From Symbiodinium natans (Eukaryota; Sar; Dinophyceae; Suessiales; Symbiodiniaceae): a stretch of DNA of 35,000 nt. The notes under the pieces were generated by a model. The model saw nothing but the letters and a program-made list of their open reading frames with translations. It was not told the origin of the DNA and did no database searches. The translations under genes were made by a program, and so were the position numbers. Each line of letters starts with the position of its first letter. The stretch's first letter is position 1. This document shows positions 17,776-26,468 of the stretch, one piece after another. Where the stretch lies: positions 150,001 to 185,000 of the forward strand of contig CAJNDS010000053.1 of the NCBI GenBank assembly GCA_905221605.1, read 5' to 3'.

Positions 17776-18150
17776 CCACTGTGCGTGAGGTTGGAAGCCT
17801 CTCAGCTTGTTTTTGCCGCTGTGAAGCTCTCAGAGTTGCAGACTTTTTCGGCTCCTTCTCCTCTGCCTCCGCTTTACTCGATTTACTCGATGGCAATCAT
17901 GCGGTGCACCCTTGGCATCTCGGTTCACATGTTGGCCCGCCTTGCCAGAGTCTCTGCTGTTTCAGCAGGCTGGGCGTGAGGTTGTTGAGACACAGACGGC
18001 GAAGGGGTTTGGGGTTTAGGGTTTAGGGTTTAGGGTTTAGGGGTTAGGGGGTTAGGGGTTCAGGGTTTAGAGTTGAGGCCAATGGCAAGGGCAAGGGCTA
18101 CCACGAAGGTGCTTCTGACTCGACGGCCCCAAACCCTAAACCCTGCCAAG

Positions 18151-18398
18151 CTGCCTCAGCCAGGCAGATCTGCAGACGGTGCACTGCTGGTCGCGGTGGG
18201 AGCACGAGTGCCCTTGCAAATTTACTGTGGTTTAGGGTGTAGGGTTTAGGGTTTTAGGGTTTAGGGTTTAGGTTTAGGGTTTAGGGTTTGGGGGCTAGGG
18301 GTCACGGGCCAAGGGTTAAGGTTTGGGGGTTCAAGGGCCAAGGTTAGTGTTGGGGTGACAATAGTGACCCCTAGGATTTGTTCTGGCGCTGGGTCTGA
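18151..18398 (+). CDS. Candidate two-exon 3' gene end, unknown
   Basis: Exon 18151-18229 follows CTGCCAAG and ends directly before GTTTAGGG. In the frame with highest third-base GC it reads CLSQADLQTVHCWSRWEHEC then PCKFTV. It joins at phase 0 to exon 18375-18398 (DLFWRWV, TGA) after CCCCTAG. Two other frames of the first exon are also open. A possible earlier exon at 18077-18108 (ANGKGKGYHE) does not match in phase. The Trp/Cys-rich peptide is unassigned. Confidence 0.35.
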
Positions 18399-18984
18399 AA
18401 TAGGCCCTAAACCCTGCCGGATGGTAACAATAAAGTTGAGGGGGGGGAGTTTACATAGGGCCTCTTCTGGGCCTCTTCCGGGCCTTTTTTGTGTGCCCGT
18501 TCTTGTTTTCCTGGCCTCTTCTGGGGCCTTTTCTGGACCTAAACCCTAAACCCCAAACCCTAAACCCTAAACCCTAACCCCTAAACCCTAAACCCCAAAC
18601 CCTAAATCCTAAACCCTAAATTTCTGGTCATGTTCTTGGCCACCTCTGGGCCTCTTCTGGGCCTTTATGCCTCCCTGATAGTCCCCTTCTACGCTTTTGT
18701 TGGGCTTTTGTTGGCTTTAGGGGTTTACGGTTTTACAGATTTTTGTTATTTTTGGGTTTGGGGTTTAGGGTTTTGTTGGGTTTGGGGGGTGTGATGTGGG
18801 ATTTAGGGCTTTAGGGTTTCGTTGGGTTGTTCGGGTGCTTGTGATTTGCGGTATGAAGGTTAGGGTTTAGGGCTGAGGGTTTAGGGTTGAGGGTTGAGGG
18901 TTTAGGGTTGAGGGTTGAGGGTTTAGGGTTTAGGGTTTAGGGTTTGGGGTTTAGGGTTTTAGGGTTTAGGGTCCTGGGGCCAAG

Positions 18985-21148
18985 GTGCGGCTGTGCAGCC
19001 GCCGCACTCGAAGCCATCCCGCCCGCGCGGCGCCCACCCTTTTTTGGGGCACCTGGTTTTGAGGGTTTAGGGTTTAGGGTTTAGGGTTTAGGATTTAGGG
19101 TTTAGGGTTTAGGGTTTCGGGTTTTAGGGTTTAGGGTTTTAGGGTTTTAGAGTTGGGATGTTCACCTTTTCCTGACTGTCCCTCATCGGGATAATCATGG
19201 GGGGGTACTATCATCCCTATTAAGGACTGTGAGTATAAGGGGGAACATCCCAAGTTTAGGGTGTGTTCAGGGCTGAAGGTTTAGAGTCTGCGAACGTTAT
19301 GCCCTACCCTTTTTTGGTTTTCGCTTGGGTAGGGTTGTTTAAGGATCTTGGACGGGGGGGGGGGGATTTCGAACAGCACGCCTGAAAGAGAAAGGTTTTG
19401 TGGGCTGTGAACTCCTAGACCCGGGGGAAGGGAGGGGGGGGGTCCCTACACAAACCCCAACCCCCAAACCCTGAGCCCTAAGCCCCAAACCCTAAGCCCC
19501 AAACCTCCCAAGCCCGACCCTCCTCCACAGTCGCCAAACCCCCAAACCTCCCAAGCCCGACCCTCCTCCACAGTCGCCAAACTCTTGAACCCTAAACCCT
19601 AAAACCCTAAGCTCTAAACCCTAAAGAGCCCAACAGCTTCAAGGCCGAATGTCCCACCGCCCAACGAATGGCCCCAAGCCCTGACGCCCGAATTGCCCCT
19701 CAGCCCTGGATTCGGAGTTTATGAGGTTTACAGGGTTTAAAAACATGTTTGTAGGGTTTAGAGGGGTTATAAGGCTTATGGGCCTTGTGGGGTATTATGG
19801 GGTTTATAGGGGTTAACCTAAACCCTGAACCCTAATCCCGAAACCCTAAACCCTAAACCCTAAACCCCAAGCATCAGAGCCCCGGGAACCCCGAGCCGGC
19901 GCCTGGAAAGGCCACGCCCCCGCCGGAGTCCGGCTTCGGGGACCTCATGGAAGCGATTTGCGCCGCCGCCTGCGTTTAGGGGTTCGGTAGGTTTTTTTGG
20001 GGGGTTTGTAGGGTTTAGGGTTTAGGCTTTAGGGTTTAGGGTTTAGGGTGTAGGGTGTAGGGTTTAGGGTTCGGTAGTTTTTTTGGGGGGTTTTGGTGTC
20101 TTCATAGGGCTTCTAGGGTTTCTTTCTGGGGTTTATGGGGTTCAGGTTTCGGGTTTAGGGTTTAGGGTTGGGAGGGGGGGGGGGGGGGGGTGGGGACAGG
20201 TTCGGGTTACGTAGGGGTTGAGGTTGCGGAATTCGGGGCTTGCTTTTGGGCTTTGGTAGGGTTTAGGGTGCCTTGCATCCCCTATCTTACCCTTAAAGGG
20301 ATTGCATACCTAACTCCCTCATCACCGACTTAGAGCCAGTATGACAAGGCCGCAACACCTCAAAGCCCAAAGCAAAGCATCGCAGGTAGAATCTCCCTCA
20401 TCCTTCATAAAGCCCTAAGTTTGAGCAGGTGCATGTTGGGGGGGTCCGAAATAGGGCTATCCTTTTTGGGTTCATATAGTGAGGATTATGGTCATATAGT
20501 AAGGATTATAGAAAAGGGGCGGGGGGGAAAGGGGGATCCCCGTTCTCGGAAATGCCCATGTATGTTTCTCTTCCCACCCTAACCCCAAACCCCAAACCCC
20601 AAACCCCAAACCCCAAACCCCAAACCCCAAACCCCAAACCCCAAACCCCAAACCCCAAACCCCAAACCCCAAACCCCAAACCCTAAACCCTAAACCCTAA
20701 ACCCTAAACCCTAAACCCTAAACCCTCAACCCTAAACCCTAACCCTAAACCCTAAACCCTAACCCCCAAACCCTAAACCCATCATGTCCATGAAATCTGC
20801 CAACCCCACTTGGCCTCCGCCGCCTGTGACGCCTTCGCGGTGCGAATGGCCCATGTGCCCACAAACCCTGAACCCTAAACCCCTAAACCCTAAACCGGGA
20901 ACCCTAAACCCTAAGCCCTAAGCCCTAAACCCTAAGCGCTAAACCCCAAACCCTAAACCCTAAACCCTAAACCCTAAACCCTAAACCCTAAACCCTAAAC
21001 CCTAAACCCTAAACCCTAAACCCTAAACCCTAAACCCTAAACCCTAAACCCTAAACCCTAAACCCTAAACCCTAAACCCGAAGCCGCTGACCCAAGCAGC
21101 CACCCGAAGGCGCTGCAGCCTGGGGGGCTGCCAACGAGCGGCCACTGA
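18985..21148 (+). CDS. Five-exon gene model (3' end), Pro-rich product, unknown
   Basis: Exons 18985-19064, 19637-19725, 19872-19973, 20334-20385 and 21084-21148 join in phase (1, 0, 0, 1) and end at TGA. Readings: CGCAAAALEAIPPARRPPFF and on; SRPNVPPPNEWPQALTPELP and on; HQSPGNPEPAPGKATPPPES then GFGDLMEAICAAAC (29 of 34 third bases G or C); SQYDKAATPQSPKQSIA; and ADPSSHPKALQPGGLPTSGH with the stop (16 of 20). Donors are GTTTAGGG, GTTTACAG, GTTTAGGG and GTAGAATC; acceptors AACAG, CCCCAAG, CTTAG and CCCGAAG. The product is Pro/Ala-rich and probably disordered. Intron 1 contains a miniature element and intron 4 two long repeat arrays. The first exon starts mid-codon, so the gene begins upstream. 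Confidence 0.5.
19153..19253. mobile_element. Miniature element, TTGGGATGTTCCCCC family, copy 2
   Basis: Begins TTGGGATGTTCACC and ends GGGGGAACATCCCAA, about 101 bp, with AGGACTGTGAGTAT in the right half. It lies inside intron 1 of the 18985-21148 gene model. Confidence 0.75.
20169..20192. repeat. G tract
   Basis: About 18 consecutive G plus flanking G-rich bases. Comparable tracts occur near 9467, 21579-21594, 24161-24178 and 30662-30683. Confidence 0.8.
20583..20765. repeat. (CCCCAAA)14 followed by (CCCTAAA)n
   Basis: A homogeneous block of one variant switches to the canonical unit at about 20682. It lies in intron 4 of the 18985-21148 model. Confidence 0.85.
20785..20856 (+). other. 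Unassigned open island
   Basis: Between CCCTAAA blocks a frame opens with ATG at 20785: MSMKSANPTWPPPPVTPSRC then EWPM. No AG acceptor lies directly upstream, and it falls inside a predicted intron, so it may be a skipped or initial exon, or chance. Confidence 0.25.
20948..21078. repeat. (CCCTAAA)n array, about 18 units
   Basis: Clean array ending in CCCGAAG, the predicted acceptor of the terminal exon at 21084. Confidence 0.85.
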
Positions 21149-21647
21149 GCTTGGAGTAGAATAGGGTAGGGTTTAGGGTTTAGGGTTTAGGGTTTGGGTT
21201 TTAGGGTTTAGGGTTTGGGGTTTGGGGTTTGGGGTTTAGGGTTTAGGGTCTGGGGTTTGGGGTTTGGGTTTTTGGTTTGGGGTTTGGGGTTTGGGGTTTG
21301 GGCGTTGGGGTTTAGGGTTTGAGGTTTGGGGCTTAGGATTTCAGGATTCAGGTGAGGGCTCTAAGTTGTAGCCGGTTGTAGGTCCCATGAGCCCTCACGT
21401 GGGAAAGTTTCGGAAAGCTCTCGGGAGGTTTGGGGGTCAGCTGTCACCCCAGATTTGAACTCCTTAAACCCTAGGGTTTAGGGTTTAGGGTTTAGGGTTT
21501 TAGGGTGACTGTTGGTTGAAGGGGGAACATCCCAAGTTAGGGGTTTAGGGTACACACCGAATGGCATTCTCAGCCTGTGGGGGGGGGGGGGGGGTTAGGG
21601 TTTAGGGTTTAGGGTTTAGGAATTTGGTTTAGGGTTGTGGGGCTAGG

Positions 21648-21726
21648 GTTTAGGGTTTAGGGTTTAGGGTTTAGGGTTTAGGGTTTAGGGTTTAGGGTTT
21701 AGGGTTTAGGGTTTAGGGTTTAGGGA
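21648..21726. repeat. (TTTAGGG)n array, about 11 units
   Basis: Clean array. The right end of a TTGGGATGTTCCCCC-type element (GGGGGAACATCCCAAG) lies upstream at 21521-21537. Confidence 0.85.
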
Positions 21727-21874
21727 ATTCAACAGTTTCGACCACAGGCTTGCACGGCTCGTGGGTTTAGGGTTCTAGCTCAATCCGCTTTATACAGTTT
21801 ATGAACCAAGGTCTAGGGCCTAAACCCCAAGCCCTGAACCCGAAACCCGAGCTGCACGCCTCAAAACATGTAAG

Positions 21875-22747
21875 AAGCTCCCACGGAGGAAGTATGGCGC
21901 TGGCAACAACGATGCCACGCAGGCGGCCAGGGTTTAGAGAGTTCAGAACTCCGATTATTGTCTGTGGGTCTATGGATTATCCCCAGCCCTAATCCCCAAA
22001 GCCCTCAGGCCCTAGCCACAACCCTAGCCCTCAGCCCTGGGCCCTAGGCCAAGGCCCTAGGGCCTTGAGGCCTAAGGCCCGAAGGCTCTAAGGCCCCAAG
22101 GCCCTAAGGGCCTAAGCCCTACTTAGGTTTTGTCACCCCGAACTTTTAAACTAAGCCGGTTTGGGGTTTGCCCTACTTAGGGTTTTCGATCTTTGTCAGG
22201 CCCCCGAACTAAAAACTAAGCCGGTTTAGGGTTTAGGGATTTAGGGGCTTAGGGTTTAGGAGTTTAGGGTTTAGGGGTTTAGGGTATAGGGTTTAGGGTT
22301 GCAATAGGGGGCCTCAGGGGTTAGGGCTAAGCCGTGAAGCCTAAGCCCCTAAGTCCCAAAGCCTGCCTTTGAAACCCTCAACACCATCTAGGGTTTAGGG
22401 TTGAGGGTTGAGGGTTGAGGGTTCAGGGTTGAGGGATGAGGCGGGGCCCATAAAGGGCCATTCAGGCGAACTAAGGGGCCAACGAAGGTCGCTTTGTCGT
22501 AGGGCCCGCAAACCTCCCCGAAACCCTAAACCCTTATCCCTCAACCCTCAACCCTCAACCCTAAACCCTAAGAGCCTCCGGCTCAGGGTGCCGACCCAAT
22601 CTTCTTGTCGTCGTTTCTTGAAAGTGGGCGCGAACTTCGCGGGGCAAGTGGGCTTGGGGAGCCTTCTTGGGGAGTTCTAAGGGGGGTCCCTTTCCCGCAA
22701 CCATCCAAAACGCTGCCCCAGGCTCGGCGACCCTGAGCAGCTCGTAA
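21875..22747 (+). CDS. Two-exon gene model (3' end), unknown
   Basis: Exon 21875-21931 follows CATGTAAG and ends before GTTTAGAG; it reads KLPRRKYGAGNNDATQAAR. Exon 22625-22747 follows CTTGAAAG; it reads WARTSRGKWAWGAFLGSSKG and on to PGSATLSSS with TAA. Both join at phase 0, and the chosen frames have high third-base GC. The product is a basic, Trp- and Ser-containing tail without a recognised domain. The 693-bp intron holds TTTAGGG-type DNA and the 46-57-bp duplication at 22117-22227. Confidence 0.45.
22117..22227. repeat. Imperfect direct duplication, two copies
   Basis: CCCTACTTAGG to CTAAGCCGGTTT occurs at 22117-22162 and 22171-22227; the second copy has about 10 extra internal bases. 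An unusual non-telomeric repeat among telomere variants. Confidence 0.7.
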
Positions 22748-22914
22748 CGGGGGCTTCTTTTACTTTCCTCATCAAACCATTTTGCAAAAAATGTCCTTTG
22801 TTGTTTCTCCTGTTGCTTCCTTAGATACTTGAAATTTCATTCCTTATATCTCGTCCCCAATGTTTTCTCGGTGTGCATTAAATTCATTGGTCTGTTTTTG
22901 ATTTCAATAAAACA

Positions 22915-24802
22915 AGGTGGATGCCCCGAGCCAAAACAACGTTGCCCAAGAACCATGTGAAAGCAAAAGGCCCCGGGCTGTTTACCGGGCTTAAGGCAGC
23001 GCAGGGTATCAGCGCGTGGTTCCCGAGCATGATGGTCGCTGTCATGACCGCCACGAGGGCCATGAGCCAGCACTTTGTCCGCAACTGTTCCCGTCACGTG
23101 GCGTTCGACCTTGAGAAGCCCACCACGGTTTTCCTTTCCGAGGTCAAGGAATCCTTGCGAAGCACCGACGGTTATCAGGACATTGTGACCGACCAGGAAG
23201 AGTTCGACGCAAACCAAAACGTGTGGACACAGCGCGTCAAAGCTTGAGGCAATGATGTACCACTCGTCGATCCGCATCAGACACAACTGGGAAAGGGCCA
23301 GTTTCTGTGGCTTCAGCATTAGTGCGGCCTTGTCGTGCCGGTTTTGTTCCGTAAGGATCCTGCCTTTAAGGATTACAGACATTTCTGCGAATACCAGGTG
23401 TCACTTCGGGACCAGATCCAGACCATGTATCCCAGGCTCGCCGAAGTTTTTTGGAGATTTCCTGCGGCGTGCATGGTGCGACCTACACCGCTGCGACCGT
23501 CGCCTGGAGGCCGTCGTCGCCAATTCACACCTTGACCAGGATCAGTCCTACGCGACTTTGGGCCCGTCGCGATGTTACAGACTCGCTGGACGGCCGACGC
23601 GACGTGGGGGTGCTTGATTATTGGCGCTGGACATTCGACCTTGCCTCGTCAAGTGCGAACGGCTCAGCGACTCCAACGATGACTTGTTCGCGCGTCGCGT
23701 CCTCGGGCGCTCCGGGTGTACGCAGCATGTCGAGCACCTCCTCGCCGCAATGCAGGACGCCGGTGACGACGAGGCAGCGCTCGTTGTTCGGCGCGCATAT
23801 ACCTTGCCAGTGCGTCCGCCCATTATTCGTTCTGTCTTGGTGTTTCGTGTTTGTTTGTATGTTGGCGATGTTGGTTTCAGGAAGTGCCGACTGGCAGTGG
23901 CGATGTCCCAGCTCTTTGGCCTGCATTTTTCTTTTGCTTTCCGTTTATGTTTTTGTCGTGGTGGGTCGTTTTCTGATCTTTTTGTTTTCTTAGGTGGTCA
24001 TTGACTTGACCGGGGTGGACGTCAAGGAGGACTTCAATTTCGTGGTTGTGGGGAGTTGGTAGGGTTTCTTGACTCTGCAGGAAGCAGACGACCATGAAAT
24101 GGCCGAGTTTTGGGCAAGTGTCGTTCCCGAGGCAGTTGGTCTTCCATCTCTGTGTTGGGGGGGGGGGGGGGGGTGTTTCGTTGTTCTGAACTGAGGTGGA
24201 GGACGAAGACGGAATGCCACTTGCCGAGCACGAGGCCCCGCGCAAGCGGAGGCCGTTTTCATGTGTTATAATCTCACACATATGTTTTTGCTTCTTTTTC
24301 TGTTGGGAGGGGGGGGCTTGTTGGGCGTTGAAGCCCGGTAAGTTGAGTTGTAGTCTTGAAGTGTTTCTGTACTTTCCTGGGCAGGAAGGCGGTCAACGAC
24401 AAATCGTGGCTTCCGTGTGGTATTTGCACACAGTGCAAGTTGACCACGATGCGAGGCTGGGATTCCAGTCTTGTGTTCTTGTTGGTCTTTTCTACGTCTT
24501 TCGTACTCTTTTACTTGTTTTTGTCGCTTGCTCTGATAGGTCACTACGAGCGGAGTGACCGTTGCGAGACAAAGGTCCCGCGCAACGCGGCTACGTTAGC
24601 CTTGCGGAGGTCCCAGCTCAAGGAGAGAGCGCGGATATCCGCAGCCGCGAAGGCCAAGGCAAAGGCCAAGGCCAAATATTTTTTCCGGCGGCCAAACCAA
24701 AAGGTTTGGAATGCCACAGGGCATCACGCCAATAATTCAATGCATAAGCCGGAGGATGACGACGATGTGCAGGACCCCGACGCCAGGGGCTCCGACGAGT
24801 GA
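22915..24802 (+). pseudogene. Multi-exon gene with conventional introns and a broken 5' half, Cys motif and Lys-rich tail
   Basis: The 5' part (22921-23809) reads like protein but shifts frame near 23450 (T run), 23560 and 23640, and has in-frame TGA at 23245 and TAG at 23320. After 23809 a regular exon series follows: 23881-23910, 23994-24134 (in-frame TAG at 24060), 24196-24254, 24385-24467 and 24540-24802 (TGA). Introns are short (61-130 bp), T-rich, with GT or GC donors and AG|G acceptors, and have no telomere units. Readings include VVIDLTGVDVKEDFNFVV, EADDHEMAEFWASVVPEA, KAVNDKSWLPCGICTQCKL, SSHYERSDRCETKVPRN, an AKAKAKAKAK run and an acidic tail. The CxxCxxC cluster followed by a further Cys suggests metal binding (inference). 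I do not recognise the family. Sequencing errors or unrecognised introns could mimic decay. Confidence 0.55.
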
Positions 24803-24890
24803 GTTTTTTTGGTGCCATTTATTCTTTGTCAATTGGCCATAACATACAACTTAATACATGTACATACATACTAACGTCATCGTGCTTTTT

Positions 24891-25106
24891 TCAATCTTTG
24901 AGCCATTTGAAGTGCTCACCACATTTCAAACAGGATAAATACCCCCGGATGTGTCCATTGCCCGATCTCTCTGTAGCAGGACTAGCGCAGAATACAGCAA
25001 ATTGAAAGTCCGCCCAGACATCATAAGACCCGCTAATTCTGTCTTTTGCGCGAGTGCAAGCGTGAAAGGGAAGTAGTGCTACACGCTTAGAGAAACGAAA
25101 CATCAT
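24891..25106 (-). CDS. Candidate minus-strand exon with CxxC, unknown
   Basis: A 71-codon minus-strand frame ends NGHIRGYLSCLKCGEHFKWL plus KD and a stop. The CLKC pair with aromatic and basic neighbours resembles half of a zinc ribbon. Codon use is AT-richer than the other genes here. It faces the 3' end of the 22915-24802 gene, and no partner exon was identified. Confidence 0.3.
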   Translation of the reverse strand: MMFRFSKRVALLPFHACTRAKDRISGSYDVWADFQFAVFCASPATERSGNGHIRGYLSCLKCGEHFKWLKD

Positions 25107-25430
25107 GAGGTCTTAAGGCAATTTTTATGATATAGCAGGTATTATATAAAATCCCAAAATATTATATAACTATGTATAAAAATAGTAGTATTTTGAATGT
25201 TCATGAAAATGAATCACATATGATTTTACTCATGAAGTTCATACATTATATAAGGTTAGGGTATGGTGAGTTATGGTGAGTTTGAAAGCCAAAAAGTTTA
25301 GAATGGTAGCGTCGTCCGACGACGAACCCTAGATCTACAGGTTTTCCCCGAATAGTCTATTGTTGGGGTTCTAAATTCATTTAAGGATTGCCGACATTCT
25401 GAGGACTGTTGCCGGGTTCGTGGGCTCCTT
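25107..25430. other. AT-rich spacer
   Basis: Short ATATAT and ATTATATAA words and an imperfect palindrome (ATGAAAATGAATCACATATG region, 25202-25237). No gene or telomere array seen. Confidence 0.5.
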
Positions 25431-25530
25431 GTCTCCCTTTGTCTCCCTTTGTCTCCCTTTGTCTCCCTTTGTCTCCCTTTGTCTCCCTTTGTCTCCCTTT
25501 GTCTCCCTTTGTCTCCCTTTGTCTCCCTTC
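25431..25530. repeat. (GTCTCCCTTT)10 tandem repeat
   Basis: Ten 10-bp units, identical except the last base of the last unit. The minus strand translates to a GDKGRQRETK-type repeat with a 30-bp period in a 92-codon frame (25381-25659). I read it as a minisatellite rather than a gene. Confidence 0.92.
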
Positions 25531-25920
25531 ATGTGGGTGGCTTTGCCGGCCTCGCCTCCCTTCGTCTCCCATCGTCTCCACTGTTTCTTTGACGTGCCTT
25601 TGACTGTTTGAGGCCTTCGGTGGTGTAATTAGATTCCAACTCGCAAGTCGCCGTACCAACCATAGAACTAATTAAGGTTATCACGTCATGGTATATGGGT
25701 AGTTGAAACTCCCGGTACATGTTTTAGTAATGCATCTTAAAAAAGGTCTTAACGAAATCACAACATATATTCATTAGAAAACGGAAGCTAATTAACAAAG
25801 ATTATGATGAAATAAATAAACTGCTACGAGCACACGGCGAGAAATTACAGGCATTTTCTTCCTGCTGGTTTAGGTGGGGAAGTGGGCTCGCAGGGGCCAC
25901 AATTCCTTTACGGTTTAGGG
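25531..25920. other. Unique AT-rich DNA, nothing assigned
   Basis: Continues the telomere-free stretch that began near 22760. No exon borders or RNA gene recognised. Confidence 0.4.
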
Positions 25921-25962
25921 TTCCTTTGTGAAAGGCCCTTGTTTCGGGTTCAGGGTTTAGGG

Positions 25963-26063
25963 TTGGGATGTTCCCCCTCATACTGACAGTCCTTAAGAGG
26001 GATTGTAGTACGTACCCCCTTATTGTGATCCCTATTCAGGACTGTTAGTATCAGAGGGAACGT
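25963..26063. mobile_element. Miniature element, TTGGGATGTTCCCCC family, copy 3
   Basis: Begins TTGGGATGTTCCCCCTCATAC with TGACAGTCCTTAAG and ends AGGACTGTTAGTATC then AGAGGGAACGTC. About 101 bp, the same layout as copies 1 and 2, with extended inverted ends. Confidence 0.75.
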
Positions 26064-26337
26064 CTTCTGTTTAGGGTATCCCCCTTGTGGCCCCAATGAT
26101 GTTGGCACTCGAACTTTGTAGGATTCCCGAAGCCCTAAACCCTAAATCCTAAACCCTAAAACCTGCATCCTAAACCCTAAACCCTACACCCTAAACCCTA
26201 AACCCCAATCCCGAAACCCCAAACCCTAAACCCTAAGCTCTAAACCCTAAACCCTCCGTAAACCCTCGTGGGTGGGCCCTTGTGATGCAAGAACCTAAGC
26301 CCTACACTTTAAACCCTGAACCCCAACCCCAACCCAA

Positions 26338-26398
26338 ACCCTAAGCCCTAAGCCCTAAGCCCTAAGCCCTAAGCCCTAAGCCCTAAGCCCTAAGCCCT
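26338..26398. repeat. (CCCTAAG)8 array
   Basis: Homogeneous run of a single telomere variant, inside mixed CCCTAAA DNA. Confidence 0.85.
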
Positions 26399-26468
26399 GA
26401 ACCCTAAACCCCAAACGCTAACCCCCCTCATTAAACCCTAGACCTTCCCTAAAAAGTCCCTGCAACAG

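Noticed and set aside
22837-23382. 181-codon minus-strand frame
   Set aside because: The + strand here reads through protein-like sequence in phase with downstream exons; the minus frame has no motif and looks like its shadow.
25381-25659. 92-codon minus-strand protein with GDKGRQRETK repeats
   Set aside because: Generated by the 10-bp minisatellite, which is open in all frames.
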